From Polaromonas sp. (GTDB taxonomy: Bacteria > Pseudomonadota > Gammaproteobacteria > Burkholderiales > Burkholderiaceae_C): a DNA stretch of 64,000 nt. A program made the translations under genes and the position numbers. The notes under the pieces were generated by a model. The model saw nothing but the letters and a program-made list of their open reading frames with translations, was not told where the DNA came from and did not search any database. Position 1 is the first letter of the stretch. Every line of letters begins with the position of its first letter. Positions 34,505 to 46,073 of the stretch are shown one piece after another. The stretch lies in the NCBI GenBank assembly GCA_030654695.1, contig JAURWY010000028.1:62001-126000 (forward strand), given 5' to 3'.

Positions 34505-36040
34505 TCAACGGTTGTAGGCTGTTTCACCGTGTGAAGAGATGTCCAGACCTTCGCGCTCGTCTTCTTCAGAGACGCGCAGACCGATAGTCAGGTCCACCAC
34601 TTTGAAGGCGATGAAGGACACCACGCCCGACCAGATGACCGTGATGATCACGGCCTTGGCTTGGATCCAAACTTGCGAGACGATCGAGTAGTCAGCGGCT
34701 GCGATGCCCGTCGCTGTGACCCAGTCAGCCACGAAGCCAGGGCCGCCGAGGTTTGGTGAGTTGAAGACGCCGGTGAGCAGTGCACCCAAGATACCGCCGA
34801 TACCGTGCACGCCGAAGACGTCCAGTGAATCGTCAGCACCAAGCATTTTCTTCAGGCCATTGACACCCCAGAGGCAGGCGAAACCAGCGATGAAACCGAT
34901 GACCAAACCGCCGCCGATACCGACGTTGCCTGCTGCTGGCGTGATCGCCACCAGACCGGCAACAGCACCAGAGGCTGCACCCAACATCGAAGCCTTGCCG
35001 CGCATCAGCGCTTCACCGAGGCACCAAGCCAACACAGCCGCTGCCGTAGCGCCGAGCGTGTTGATGAAGGCCAGAGCTGCGAAGCCGTTGGCTTCGAGTG
35101 CCGAGCCAGCGTTGAAACCGAACCAGCCCACCCACAGCAGGGCGGAACCAACCATCGTCAGCGTCAGGCTGTGTGGCGCCATGGCTTCTTTGCCGTAACC
35201 AATGCGCTTGCCAACCATGTAGGCACCGACCAGACCAGCAACCGCCGCGTTGATGTGCACCACCGTGCCACCAGCGAAGTCCAACGCACCCGACTGCCAG
35301 ATGTAGCCCGCTTTGGCGTTCATCGCGTCAACCACTTCTGCGGCTGTGTACGCATCAGGACCCATCCAGAACCACACCATGTGGGCAATCGGAGCGTAGC
35401 TGAAGGTGAACCAGATGACCATGAACATCAGCACTGCGGAGAACTTCTTACGTTCAGCAAAAGCGCCAACGATGAGTGCGCAAGTGATGCCGGCAAACGT
35501 CGCTTGGAAAGCGGCGAAGACGATTTCAGGAATAACCACGCCCTTGCTGAAAGTCGCTGCGTTGGCAAACGTGCCTGCAGCGTTGTCCCAGATCCCGGCC
35601 ATGAAGAGTCGGTCAAAGCCACCGAAGAAGGCGTTGCCTTCTGTGAAGGCCAAGCTGTAACCGTAGATGAACCACAGCACCACGATCATGGAGAAAGTGA
35701 CCATGACTTGCATGAGCACAGACAGCATGTTTTTGCTGCGAACCAGGCCGCCATAAAACAGTGCAAGGCCAGGGACAACCATCAGAATGACCAGAATCGT
35801 TGAGGTCATCATCCAAGCGGTGTCGCCTTTGTTAGGAACGAGCACGGGTGCGGCCGCATCAGCTGGTGCAGCGACGGCGGCGGCAGGGGCTGTGGCAGCA
35901 GGTGCAGCAGCAGGTTTGGCTTCAGCAGGGGCCGCAACCGACGTCGCTGCAGGAGCGGCCGCCGGGGCTTGTGCCATGACGGCGACACCGGAGGTCAGCA
36001 AACTCAACCCGAGGGCAAGGCTGGCAAGTAGTTTTTTCAT
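34505..36040 (-). CDS. amtB: ammonium transporter AmtB
   Basis: A 511-residue ammonium channel with a signal peptide and eleven expected membrane segments. The twin conduction histidines are in FSYAPIAHMVWFWMG and LDVFGVHGIGGILGALLTGVF. Other marks are GGLVRSKNMLSVLMQ and DFAGGTVVHINAAVAGLVGAY. Between signal and first membrane segment is an Ala/Pro-rich stretch of about 45 residues, longer than in most AmtB proteins. It follows glnK by 33 bases; GlnK binds AmtB and shuts it when nitrogen is plentiful. Confidence 0.96.
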   Translation of the reverse strand: MKKLLASLALGLSLLTSGVAVMAQAPAAAPAATSVAAPAEAKPAAAPAATAPAAAVAAPADAAAPVLVPNKGDTAWMMTSTILVILMVVPGLALFYGGLVRSKNMLSVLMQVMVTFSMIVVLWFIYGYSLAFTEGNAFFGGFDRLFMAGIWDNAAGTFANAATFSKGVVIPEIVFAAFQATFAGITCALIVGAFAERKKFSAVLMFMVIWFTFSYAPIAHMVWFWMGPDAYTAAEVVDAMNAKAGYIWQSGALDFAGGTVVHINAAVAGLVGAYMVGKRIGYGKEAMAPHSLTLTMVGSALLWVGWFGFNAGSALEANGFAALAFINTLGATAAAVLAWCLGEALMRGKASMLGAASGAVAGLVAITPAAGNVGIGGGLVIGFIAGFACLWGVNGLKKMLGADDSLDVFGVHGIGGILGALLTGVFNSPNLGGPGFVADWVTATGIAAADYSIVSQVWIQAKAVIITVIWSGVVSFIAFKVVDLTIGLRVSEEDEREGLDISSHGETAYNR

Positions 36041-36073
36041 GTCGATGTTCTCTTTAGGGGTGGAGGCTGAGCC

Positions 36074-36469
<396 letters not shown>

Positions 36470-37252
36470 TTAGATGGCTTTGGTCAGCATCACGATGAAC
36501 GTGCCTTTGTTGATAGATTTCGATGAATCAACAGTTGCGGGGAATGTCCAGAAGTCTTTCTTGTTGCCGCCAGCGTATAAGCCAGTCACGGACATGCCTT
36601 CGCCGAGGTCGTAGGCGGCGCCGACGCTGTAATCGATGTAATTGACAGCGAGAGAAGCATTCTTCACATCTGATGTAAACATGGTGCTACCAACGGATGC
36701 TTTGAGCGTGACTTTCGGCATGACTTCTTGCGCGAAGGCCAGGTTCAGGTAGCCCGTGCCTCGGCCGTCAGAGGTGCTCTCTCCGGTGCCAAAGTAACCT
36801 TTAGAAACCGTGCTGGAGTACTTGGCTGTGACCGGGCCGTAACTGGCAGCCACATAGAGCTCAGTGGTGTTGGCTTTGGTAGCGCCTGGGTAGATGTAGG
36901 TCAGCGCACCGACGTCCATGCCGATGTCACCCAATGGAAACTTGTAGCCACCGTACAGGTCAACTTCGAGGTTAGCCTTGCTACCGTTTGGGTCTTTGAA
37001 GTCGACGGTCGAGTTCCAGTTGCCCACATAAAAGCCGCTGGCGTGCGCGTAATCAACGCCGCCTTGCAGGGCTGGCTTGAAACCCTTGGTTTTGCTCCAG
37101 TCTTGGTCTTGGCCGCGGTACTTGTAGTTGCTGACCACCGAGATGTTGTATGAAACAGGGTCCACGGCTGCTGGGGCGGCGGTCTGTGCAAATGCGGAGC
37201 CGGACAAAGCAATCAGAGCTGCGATGGTGACTTGAGCGGGTGCGAACTTCAT
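36470..37252 (-). CDS. TorF family putative porin
   Basis: A 260-residue outer-membrane protein with a signal peptide (about residues 1-22, LIALSGSAFA). The family start is VSYNISVVSNYKYRGQDQDWSKTKGFKPALQGGVDYAHASGFYVGNWNSTV. Alternating hydrophobic strands follow. Such proteins often stand before glnK-amtB in Burkholderiales and may help nitrogen compounds cross the outer membrane; that role is inferred from context. A sigma-54 promoter lies 46 bases upstream. Confidence 0.88.
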   Translation of the reverse strand: MKFAPAQVTIAALIALSGSAFAQTAAPAAVDPVSYNISVVSNYKYRGQDQDWSKTKGFKPALQGGVDYAHASGFYVGNWNSTVDFKDPNGSKANLEVDLYGGYKFPLGDIGMDVGALTYIYPGATKANTTELYVAASYGPVTAKYSSTVSKGYFGTGESTSDGRGTGYLNLAFAQEVMPKVTLKASVGSTMFTSDVKNASLAVNYIDYSVGAAYDLGEGMSVTGLYAGGNKKDFWTFPATVDSSKSINKGTFIVMLTKAI

Positions 37253-37297
37253 GGAAATCTCCGGGTAGTGAAAAAATTATTGGTACCCAACTCCGAT

Positions 37298-37313
37298 AGC
37301 ATTTAGCGTGCCA
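37298..37313 (-). promoter_or_regulatory. sigma-54 promoter of torF-glnK-amtB
   Basis: On the minus strand TGGCACG-CTAA-ATGCT has the exact -24/-12 spacing (GG and GC ten bases apart) and an excellent match to TGGCACG-N4-TTGC. Transcription would start near 37287, about 35 bases before the torF ATG. Confidence 0.8.
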
Positions 37314-37393
37314 GAAAGCAAGAGAGGCCTTAGGATGTAAAGTCATTCCATTTAAGCCTGTCACTTATGAACTTAAGGGTGATTCATTTTTTA

Positions 37394-37440
37394 GCACCAA
37401 AGATGTGCAATCAAGCGTGCGCTTAGTTGGTGCGCACCAA
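37394..37440. promoter_or_regulatory. two NtrC-like enhancer sites
   Basis: Site one is GCACCAAAGATGTGC (37394-37408). Site two is TTGGTGCGCACCAA (37427-37440), within a longer dyad GTGCGC to GCGCAC starting at 37418. Both resemble the NtrC consensus TGCAC(C/T)A-N-TGGTGCA. They lie about 80-130 bases upstream of the sigma-54 promoter, the usual distance. They also lie just before comM on the other strand. Confidence 0.65.
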
Positions 37441-37455
37441 GGAGTCAACCTCATC

Positions 37456-38988
37456 ATGAGCCTTTCTTTAGTGCATAGCCGCGCGCTGTTGGGTCTGCAA
37501 GCCAAGCCTGTCATCGTTGAAGTGCATCTGGCCAACGGGCTGCCGAGCTTCACGCTGGTCGGCCTGGCCGACACCGAGGTGAAAGAAGCGCGTGAGCGGG
37601 TTCGCTCCGCGATTCAAAACAGCGGGCTGGAGTTTCCGGGCAACAAGCGCATCACCGTGAATCTGGCGCCGGCTGATTTGCCGAAAGATTCCGGCCGCTT
37701 TGACCTGCCGATAGCGCTCGGCATCTTGGCGGCCAGTGGCCAGCTCGACGCCAGCAAACTCGCTGGTTATGAGTTCGCCGGTGAGTTGTCTTTGGGCGGC
37801 GACTTGCGGCCGGTGCGCGGCGCACTGGCCATGAGCCTGGCCTTGGCGTCAGAGGCTGGCAGCCAACGGGCCCAACTGGTGTTGCCCGAAGGGAGCGCCC
37901 AAGAAGCCGCCTTGGTGCCTGATGTGCGCATTTACCGGGCGCTGCGTTTGCTCGACGTGGCGAAACAGTTTTTACCCGGCGATGTGCCGCCTGAAGCCGA
38001 CGACGGCTGGGTTCGCGTCGCCACCACCGACAAACCCGGTGAGGCCCATTACCCCGACTTGGCCGATGTGAAAGGCCAGGCCGCTGCCAAACGCGCGTTA
38101 GAGATTGCGGCGGCTGGCGGCCATTCGCTGCTGTTGATGGGCGCTCCAGGCTCAGGCAAATCGATGCTGGCGCAGCGCTTTGCGGGCTTGCTGCCAGCGA
38201 TGACCACGCAAGAAGCGCTTGAGAGCGCGGCCATCGCCTCACTAGGTGGTCGCTTCACGTTAGAGCGTTGGGCCGTTCGCCCGACGTCCTCGCCGCACCA
38301 CACGGCCAGCGCGGTGGCTTTGGTCGGCGGCGGCTCGCCACCCCGGCCTGGCGAAATATCGCTGGCGCATTGCGGCGTGCTTTTCTTAGATGAACTGCCC
38401 GAATTCCCCAGAGCCGCCCTTGAAGCCCTGCGCGAACCGTTGGAAACCGGCTGCATCACGATTTCCCGGGCGGCGCAGCGGGCCGAGTTTCCGGCGCGCT
38501 TTCAACTCATTGCCGCGATGAACCCTTGCCCCTGCGGCTACCTCGGCTCCAGCCTGCGCGCCTGCCGCTGCTCACCTGAGCAAGTGGCGCGCTACCAAGG
38601 CAAGCTCAGCGGCCCCTTGATCGACCGGATTGATCTGCATGTGGAGGTCGGCGCGCTGGCGGCCCACGAACTGATCAATGCCCCCGCCGGTGAAGGCACG
38701 GCCAGCATCCGCCAACGCGTGGTCGCCGCCAGAGATCGTGCTGTCAACCGTCAAGGCAGCGCCAACCAAGCGCTGGAAGGCCAAGCCATCGACGCCCAAT
38801 GCCAACTTCAAGGCGCTGCAGCCGCCTTTCTCAACACAGCAGCCAGCCGTCTCGGCTGGTCAGGCCGCAGCATTCACCGCTGCTTGAAAGTGGCCCGCAC
38901 CATTGCCGATCTGGCGGGTGCCGCGCAAGTGGACGTCGACCATGTGGCCGAGGCGGTGCAGTACCGACGGGCCTTGAAGGGGGTTTGA
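37456..38988 (+). CDS. comM: YifB/ComM family Mg-chelatase-like AAA+ ATPase
   Basis: A 510-residue AAA+ protein. The N-terminal Lon-protease-like fold domain is VHSRALLGLQAKPVIVEVHLANGLPSFTLVGLADTEVKEA. The ATPase core has Walker A LLLMGAPGSGKSMLAQRFAG (near residue 230) and Walker B GVLFLDELPEFPRAAL. The zinc-like CRCSPEQVARYQGKLSGPLIDRIDLHVEV and a C-terminal Mg-chelatase extension follow. ComM helps branch migration during natural transformation. The ATG at MSLSLVHS is the family start; the frame extends upstream into the NtrC region. Confidence 0.94.
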   Translation: MSLSLVHSRALLGLQAKPVIVEVHLANGLPSFTLVGLADTEVKEARERVRSAIQNSGLEFPGNKRITVNLAPADLPKDSGRFDLPIALGILAASGQLDASKLAGYEFAGELSLGGDLRPVRGALAMSLALASEAGSQRAQLVLPEGSAQEAALVPDVRIYRALRLLDVAKQFLPGDVPPEADDGWVRVATTDKPGEAHYPDLADVKGQAAAKRALEIAAAGGHSLLLMGAPGSGKSMLAQRFAGLLPAMTTQEALESAAIASLGGRFTLERWAVRPTSSPHHTASAVALVGGGSPPRPGEISLAHCGVLFLDELPEFPRAALEALREPLETGCITISRAAQRAEFPARFQLIAAMNPCPCGYLGSSLRACRCSPEQVARYQGKLSGPLIDRIDLHVEVGALAAHELINAPAGEGTASIRQRVVAARDRAVNRQGSANQALEGQAIDAQCQLQGAAAAFLNTAASRLGWSGRSIHRCLKVARTIADLAGAAQVDVDHVAEAVQYRRALKGV

Positions 38989-38997
38989 TCAGCGGCT

Positions 38998-39288
38998 TTA
39001 TGCGGCGTTGTTGCTGACGCGCTGGAGAGCACGCCGCGCCACCTGCCCCGGCGCATCGTCAGCCACGGGCACAGCACCCAAGGCGTGGCGCTGACTGTTG
39101 CAGACCTCGTGGCTGATGGCGAGGTTCTCTTGGTGCGAGTTGCCGCCTTCGCTCAAGGGCTGAATATGTTCCAGCGTGGCCGCCGCTTGCAGCACATGCT
39201 CACCACAGACCCAGCACGGCACCACGCCATGCATCTGGCGGGCGATGGTCTTGTAGATCTTGTCGCGGGTCAGTCCGAGTCGACTCAT
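38998..39288 (-). CDS. small HNH endonuclease
   Basis: A 96-residue protein with a complete HNH motif: CWVCGEHV, LEHIQPLSEGGNSHQENLAISHEVCNSQRH. That is the zinc CxxC, the catalytic EH, the NL and the HxxCN. No other domain. It starts 8 bases after the stop of the metH C-terminal gene, so it is probably translated from the same mRNA. Role unknown; it is not flanked by restriction or phage genes. Confidence 0.82.
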   Translation of the reverse strand: MSRLGLTRDKIYKTIARQMHGVVPCWVCGEHVLQAAATLEHIQPLSEGGNSHQENLAISHEVCNSQRHALGAVPVADDAPGQVARRALQRVSNNAA

Positions 39289-39295
39289 CGGGCGC

Positions 39296-42145
<2,850 letters not shown>

Positions 42146-42148
42146 GGA

Positions 42149-42170
42149 CTCACCTTGGGCCAAAGGTGAG
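42149..42170 (-). promoter_or_regulatory. hairpin masking the metH ribosome binding site (riboswitch expression platform)
   Basis: On the minus strand CTCACCTT-TGGCCC-AAGGTGAG is a perfect 8-bp stem. Its 3' arm is the ribosome binding site of metH, three bases before the ATG. Its 5' arm overlaps the 3' strand of the riboswitch's closing stem, so the two folds exclude each other. Confidence 0.75.
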
Positions 42171-42240
42171 CGTGGTTGCGGGGATCGGTTCCCAAGCCTG
42201 ACGAAACCTGGGCTTCGCTGCAACGCTCCTTGAGAAGGCG
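42163..42240 (-). ncRNA. SAH riboswitch in the metH leader
   Basis: Read on the minus strand, AAGGAGCGTTGCAGC near the 5' end, CCCAGG in the middle and GCAACCACGCTCACC at the 3' end match the conserved pieces of the S-adenosylhomocysteine riboswitch. GAGCGT pairs with ACGCTC to close the aptamer. Known members precede ahcY and metH in beta- and gammaproteobacteria and switch expression on when SAH builds up. Here ligand binding would hold CGCTC and so free the ribosome binding site from the masking hairpin. The call is from memory of the consensus. Confidence 0.85.
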
Positions 42241-42255
42241 CTCATTTTAACCAAC

Positions 42256-42534
42256 TCAAGGATCGCGCAGAAGCAACAGCATTTTCTCAACCGCGTCGCC
42301 GCAATCACGTGGCCCGCGCAGGCAATGCTGGGCGATCGGCTCGACGCTGACCGTTTGTGGCGGCATGCCGGGGCGCTCAACGCTCAATTGCCCTGGTGCG
42401 GTGACTTTCACGGTGTAAGTCGGGTATTGGCCCACGATTTTTCCGGACAGCAACACATCCCAAGAGGGCGGCTTTTGACCGCAAGCCACCAGCAGGGTGG
42501 CTGCAGCCAACAACAGGCAACGCCAGAGGGTCAA
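42256..42534 (-). CDS. small lipoprotein between the two metH genes
   Basis: A 92-residue protein with a lipoprotein signal: [23 protein letters not shown] with the lipobox LVAC, the modified Cys at residue 18. The mature part is polar with two further cysteines ([17 protein letters not shown]). The start is TTG, overlapping the stop of the upstream metH half as TTGA, with an AAAGAGGCGG box. No in-frame ATG fits. I do not recognise the mature domain. Role unknown. Confidence 0.8.
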   Translation of the reverse strand: MTLWRCLLLAAATLLVACGQKPPSWDVLLSGKIVGQYPTYTVKVTAPGQLSVERPGMPPQTVSVEPIAQHCLRGPRDCGDAVEKMLLLLRDP

Positions 42535-43577
42535 GCCGCCTCTTTGTAGAACCCGCCTGATGTCAAACCGCGCGGGCCTAGCGGTGCCACCGCTTGGTGG
42601 ATCGCGCCAATGTGCTCTGGCGTGGTGCCGCAGCAGCCGCCGACGATGTTGACCAAGCCTTCGGCAGCGAACTCACGCAGCAAGCGGCTGGTGACGTCGG
42701 GTGTTTCGTCAAAGCCTGTGTCGCTCATAGGATTGGGCAGGCCGGCGTTCGGGTAGCAGCTGATGTAGGTGTCGCCAGCAACGCGGGCCAGTTCCTGAAT
42801 GTAGGGCCGCATGAGCGTGGCACCCAAAGCGCAGTTCAGGCCGATGGCCAGCGGCTGCGCATGGCGCACGCTGTGCCAGAAAGCCGTCACGGTCTGGCCA
42901 CTCAAGATGCGGCCCGACGCATCGGTCACGGTGCCGCTGATGATCAAGGGCAAGCGCTCGCCAGCGTTGTCAAAGTACTCGTCGATCGCAAACAAGGCGG
43001 CCTTGGCGTTCAGCGTGTCAAAAATGGTTTCGACCAGCAGCACATCGCTGCCGCCTTTGACCAGCGCTTCGGTCTGCTCGTAATAGGCTTTGCGGAGTTC
43101 TTCGAAGCTGGTGTTGCGGGCGCCGGGGTCGTTCACATCGGGGCTGATGCTGGCAGTTTTGGGGGTCGGGCCGAGGGCGCCAACGACAAAACGCGGTTTG
43201 TCAGACGTTGAGAATTTGTCACAGGCGGCGCGAGCAATGCGCGCTGATTCGTAGTTCATCTCTATCGCCAGATCTGCCATGTCGTAGTCGGCCTGGGCCA
43301 CGGTGGTGGCGCCAAAGGTGTTGGTCTCGATCATGTCGGCACCCGCCGCGAGATAGCCTTCGTGGATGTCTTGGATCACATCCGGGCGGGTCAGGCTCAA
43401 GAGCTCGTTGTTGCCCTTGACGTCTTTGTGGAAGTCTTTGAAGCGCTCACCGCGGTACTGCGCTTCAGAGAGTTTGAAGCGCTGGATCATGGTGCCCATC
43501 GCGCCGTCCAGGATGGCGATGCGTTTTGCAAGAATGGCGGGCAGCGCCTGGCCGCGGGTGTAGTTAAAGGCTTTCAT
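42531..43577 (-). CDS. metH: methionine synthase, N-terminal part (homocysteine S-methyltransferase domain)
   Basis: A 348-residue protein equal to the first domain of Met[18 protein letters not shown] (residue 20 region), [20 protein letters not shown], and the zinc-binding cysteines in [10 protein letters not shown] and [15 protein letters not shown]. It binds homocysteine through zinc and must act with the separate C-terminal gene that carries folate and cobalamin domains. It is the first gene of the operon, followed by a lipoprotein gene and the second metH half. Confidence 0.95.
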   Translation of the reverse strand: MKAFNYTRGQALPAILAKRIAILDGAMGTMIQRFKLSEAQYRGERFKDFHKDVKGNNELLSLTRPDVIQDIHEGYLAAGADMIETNTFGATTVAQADYDMADLAIEMNYESARIARAACDKFSTSDKPRFVVGALGPTPKTASISPDVNDPGARNTSFEELRKAYYEQTEALVKGGSDVLLVETIFDTLNAKAALFAIDEYFDNAGERLPLIISGTVTDASGRILSGQTVTAFWHSVRHAQPLAIGLNCALGATLMRPYIQELARVAGDTYISCYPNAGLPNPMSDTGFDETPDVTSRLLREFAAEGLVNIVGGCCGTTPEHIGAIHQAVAPLGPRGLTSGGFYKEAA

Positions 43578-43646
43578 CCGGGCTATTGTAGAAAAACTTA
43601 GCCATCGAGTCTTTCCCCGACAATAGCGTCATTGCCTGAACTGACT

Positions 43647-44039
43647 ATGAAAAATCTCACTCCCCTTGAAGCTTGGACGCACCTGCAACAAGCACCCGAC
43701 ACGCTGTTCGTCGATGTCCGCATGGAAATTGAATCGCTGTATGTCGGTCGGCCGCCCGGCGTGGTTAATGTGCCGTGGTACGAATACCCGGACTTGATGC
43801 CTGATGCGACCCACTTTGCCGATGCCGTGACACGAGAAGCGCGCGACAAGCATCAAAGCGTTTTGTTGATTTGCCGTTCTGGCCAACGCACGCGGGATGC
43901 CGGTGCCGCCCTGGAAGCCGCCGGATTCGACAACGTGGCGCATGTGCTGAATGGCTTTGAAGGCGAGTTGGACGATCAATTCCGCCGCTCGACCTTGTCG
44001 GGCTGGCGCTTTGCCGGCTTGCCTTGGGAACAGATGTAG
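43647..44039 (+). CDS. single-domain cytoplasmic rhodanese
   Basis: A 130-residue rhodanese-like protein with the active-site loop LLICRSGQRTRDAG (Cys near residue 79). The N-terminal half is DTLFVDVRMEIESLYVGRPPGVVNVPWYEYP. No signal peptide. Such proteins carry sulfane sulfur or act in stress responses; the acceptor is unknown. The ATG at MKNLTPLEAW is used. It is divergent from metH and followed by recQ 24 bases later. Confidence 0.9.
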   Translation: MKNLTPLEAWTHLQQAPDTLFVDVRMEIESLYVGRPPGVVNVPWYEYPDLMPDATHFADAVTREARDKHQSVLLICRSGQRTRDAGAALEAAGFDNVAHVLNGFEGELDDQFRRSTLSGWRFAGLPWEQM

Positions 44040-44063
44040 CGCCCCCTGAACACTGGATATTTT

Positions 44064-45944
44064 TTGCCTTCTAACGCACTTTCTACCGCCCCTTCGCCCC
44101 TTAACATTCTGAGCGACGTGTTTGGCTACAGCAGCTTTCGCGGCCCGCAAGAAGACATCGTCAACCATGTGGTGCAAGGCGGTGACGCCTTGGTGTTGAT
44201 GCCCACGGGCGGCGGCAAATCCTTGTGCTATCAAATTCCTGCGATTGCCCGGCAGCAAGCCGGCCACGGCGTGACCATTGTCATCTCGCCGCTGATTGCG
44301 CTGATGCACGATCAGGTGGGTGCGCTGCACGAGGCCGGCGTGTCGGCGGCTTTTCTCAATTCGACCCAGACGCAAGAAGAAAGCAGCGCGCTCGAAAAGC
44401 AGCTGCTGCGCAACGAACTCACGCTGCTGTATGCGGCGCCTGAGCGCATCAACACGCCGCGCATGAAGGGCCTGCTCGGCTCGCTGCATGAGCGCGGTCT
44501 GCTCAGCCTGTTTGCGATTGATGAAGCGCATTGCGTGAGCCAGTGGGGCCACGACTTTCGGCCTGAGTACCGCTCACTGAGCCTGCTGCACGAAACCTTT
44601 CCCGACGTGCCGCGAGTGGCGCTCACCGCCACCGCCGACGCCCTGACCCGGCAAGACATGATCGAGCGCCTGAAGCTCGAAGACGCTCGCGAATTTGTCA
44701 GCAGTTTTGACCGGCCCAACATCCGCTACACGATTGTTGAAAAGACCGATCCGACGCGGCAACTGCTGCGCTTCATTGAAACCGAACACGCTGGCGAGGC
44801 CGGCATCGTCTACTGCCAGTCGCGCAAGCGGGTCGAAGAAATCGCCGACATGCTTCAAGACGCCGGCCTCAAAGCCATGGCCTATCACGCTGGCCTAGAT
44901 TCATCGGTGCGACAACAACGGCAAGACCGATTCCTGCGTGAAGATGCCATGGTCATGGTCGCCACCATCGCCTTTGGCATGGGCATCGACAAGCCGGATG
45001 TGCGCTTTGTGGCGCACCTCGACATGCCGAAAAATATCGAAGGCTACTACCAAGAAACTGGCCGGGCTGGTCGTGATGGTTTGCCGGCCAACGCCTGGAT
45101 GGCTTATGGCCTGCAACACGTGGTGAACCAGCGCCGCATGATCGACACCAGCGAAGTCGCCAGCGAAGAGTTCAAACAAGTGATGCGCGGCAAACTCGAC
45201 GCGCTGCTGACGCTGGCCGAAGACACGCGCTGCCGCCGGGTCAGCTTGCTAAGCTACTTTGGCGAAGACAGTCAGCCGTGTGGCAATTGCGACAACTGCC
45301 TGAACCCACCGGCGGTGTGGGACGCCAGCATTGCCGCGCGCAAGATGCTGAGCTGCATTTACCGTGTGCAGCAAGCCAGCGGCATCAGCTTTGGCGCCGG
45401 TCACATCATGGACATTTTGCGCGGCAAAGTCACCGACAAAATCAACCAGTACGCGCACGACAAGCTCAGCACCTTCGGCATTGGGGCCGAGCTGGCTGAG
45501 ACGCAGTGGCGCGGCGTATTGCGCCAGCTGATTGCCAAAAACATGGTGCGCGTCGACAGTGAAGCCTTCAGCACCTTGCAGTTGCTGCCTGACGCCCGCG
45601 CGGTGCTGCGCGGCGAAGTGACGGTGATGCTGCGCGAACAAGCGCTGGGCGGCAGCGCTGATCGCAAGAAACGCAGCGTCAAAACCTCGGTCAAAGGCAT
45701 GGCCGAAGCCAGCCTCAATGCCGGGGCGATGGAGCGCTTGGGCAAGCTCAAAGCTTGGCGCGCCGAAGTGGCCCGCGAGCACAACCTGCCGGCGTTTGTC
45801 ATCTTTCATGACGCCACGCTGCGAGCTTTGGCCGAGCAAGACCCGCAGAGCTTGGGCGACATGGAAGGCATCAGCGGCATGGGTGCGAAAAAGCTGCAAG
45901 CCTATGGTGCGGAAGTGTTGCGCGTGTGCGCCGCTACATTTTGA
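44064..45944 (+). CDS. recQ: ATP-dependent DNA helicase RecQ
   Basis: A 626-residue superfamily 2 helicase. Motifs in order are [15 protein letters not shown] (I), [15 protein letters not shown] (II), VALTATA (III), [13 protein letters not shown] (IV), [13 protein letters not shown] (V) and [12 protein letters not shown] (VI). The zinc site [10 protein letters not shown] near residue 410, the RQC domain and a C-terminal HRDC domain ([25 protein letters not shown]) follow. It works in recombinational repair. The start appears to be TTG ([10 protein letters not shown]); no ATG fits before the helicase domain. Confidence 0.95.
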   Translation: MPSNALSTAPSPLNILSDVFGYSSFRGPQEDIVNHVVQGGDALVLMPTGGGKSLCYQIPAIARQQAGHGVTIVISPLIALMHDQVGALHEAGVSAAFLNSTQTQEESSALEKQLLRNELTLLYAAPERINTPRMKGLLGSLHERGLLSLFAIDEAHCVSQWGHDFRPEYRSLSLLHETFPDVPRVALTATADALTRQDMIERLKLEDAREFVSSFDRPNIRYTIVEKTDPTRQLLRFIETEHAGEAGIVYCQSRKRVEEIADMLQDAGLKAMAYHAGLDSSVRQQRQDRFLREDAMVMVATIAFGMGIDKPDVRFVAHLDMPKNIEGYYQETGRAGRDGLPANAWMAYGLQHVVNQRRMIDTSEVASEEFKQVMRGKLDALLTLAEDTRCRRVSLLSYFGEDSQPCGNCDNCLNPPAVWDASIAARKMLSCIYRVQQASGISFGAGHIMDILRGKVTDKINQYAHDKLSTFGIGAELAETQWRGVLRQLIAKNMVRVDSEAFSTLQLLPDARAVLRGEVTVMLREQALGGSADRKKRSVKTSVKGMAEASLNAGAMERLGKLKAWRAEVAREHNLPAFVIFHDATLRALAEQDPQSLGDMEGISGMGAKKLQAYGAEVLRVCAATF

Positions 45945-46073
45945 ATAGCCTCTGGGGCAGACCATGAAATGCTGGGCTGCCGACGTGTGCTTGACGCTTG
46001 CGCTAGGATTTAACGCCCTGCACGCCGCTTGATGCGAATGCACACCCCCTATTTCTTTTTCACGGAGATCACC

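Noticed and set aside
42150..42250. Cobalamin riboswitch in the metH leader
   Set aside because: No B12-box-like sequence is visible and the region is too short. The conserved pieces fit the SAH riboswitch instead.
43629..44552. A 307-codon frame antisense to the small rhodanese and recQ
   Set aside because: Both sense genes have complete catalytic motifs; the antisense product has none.
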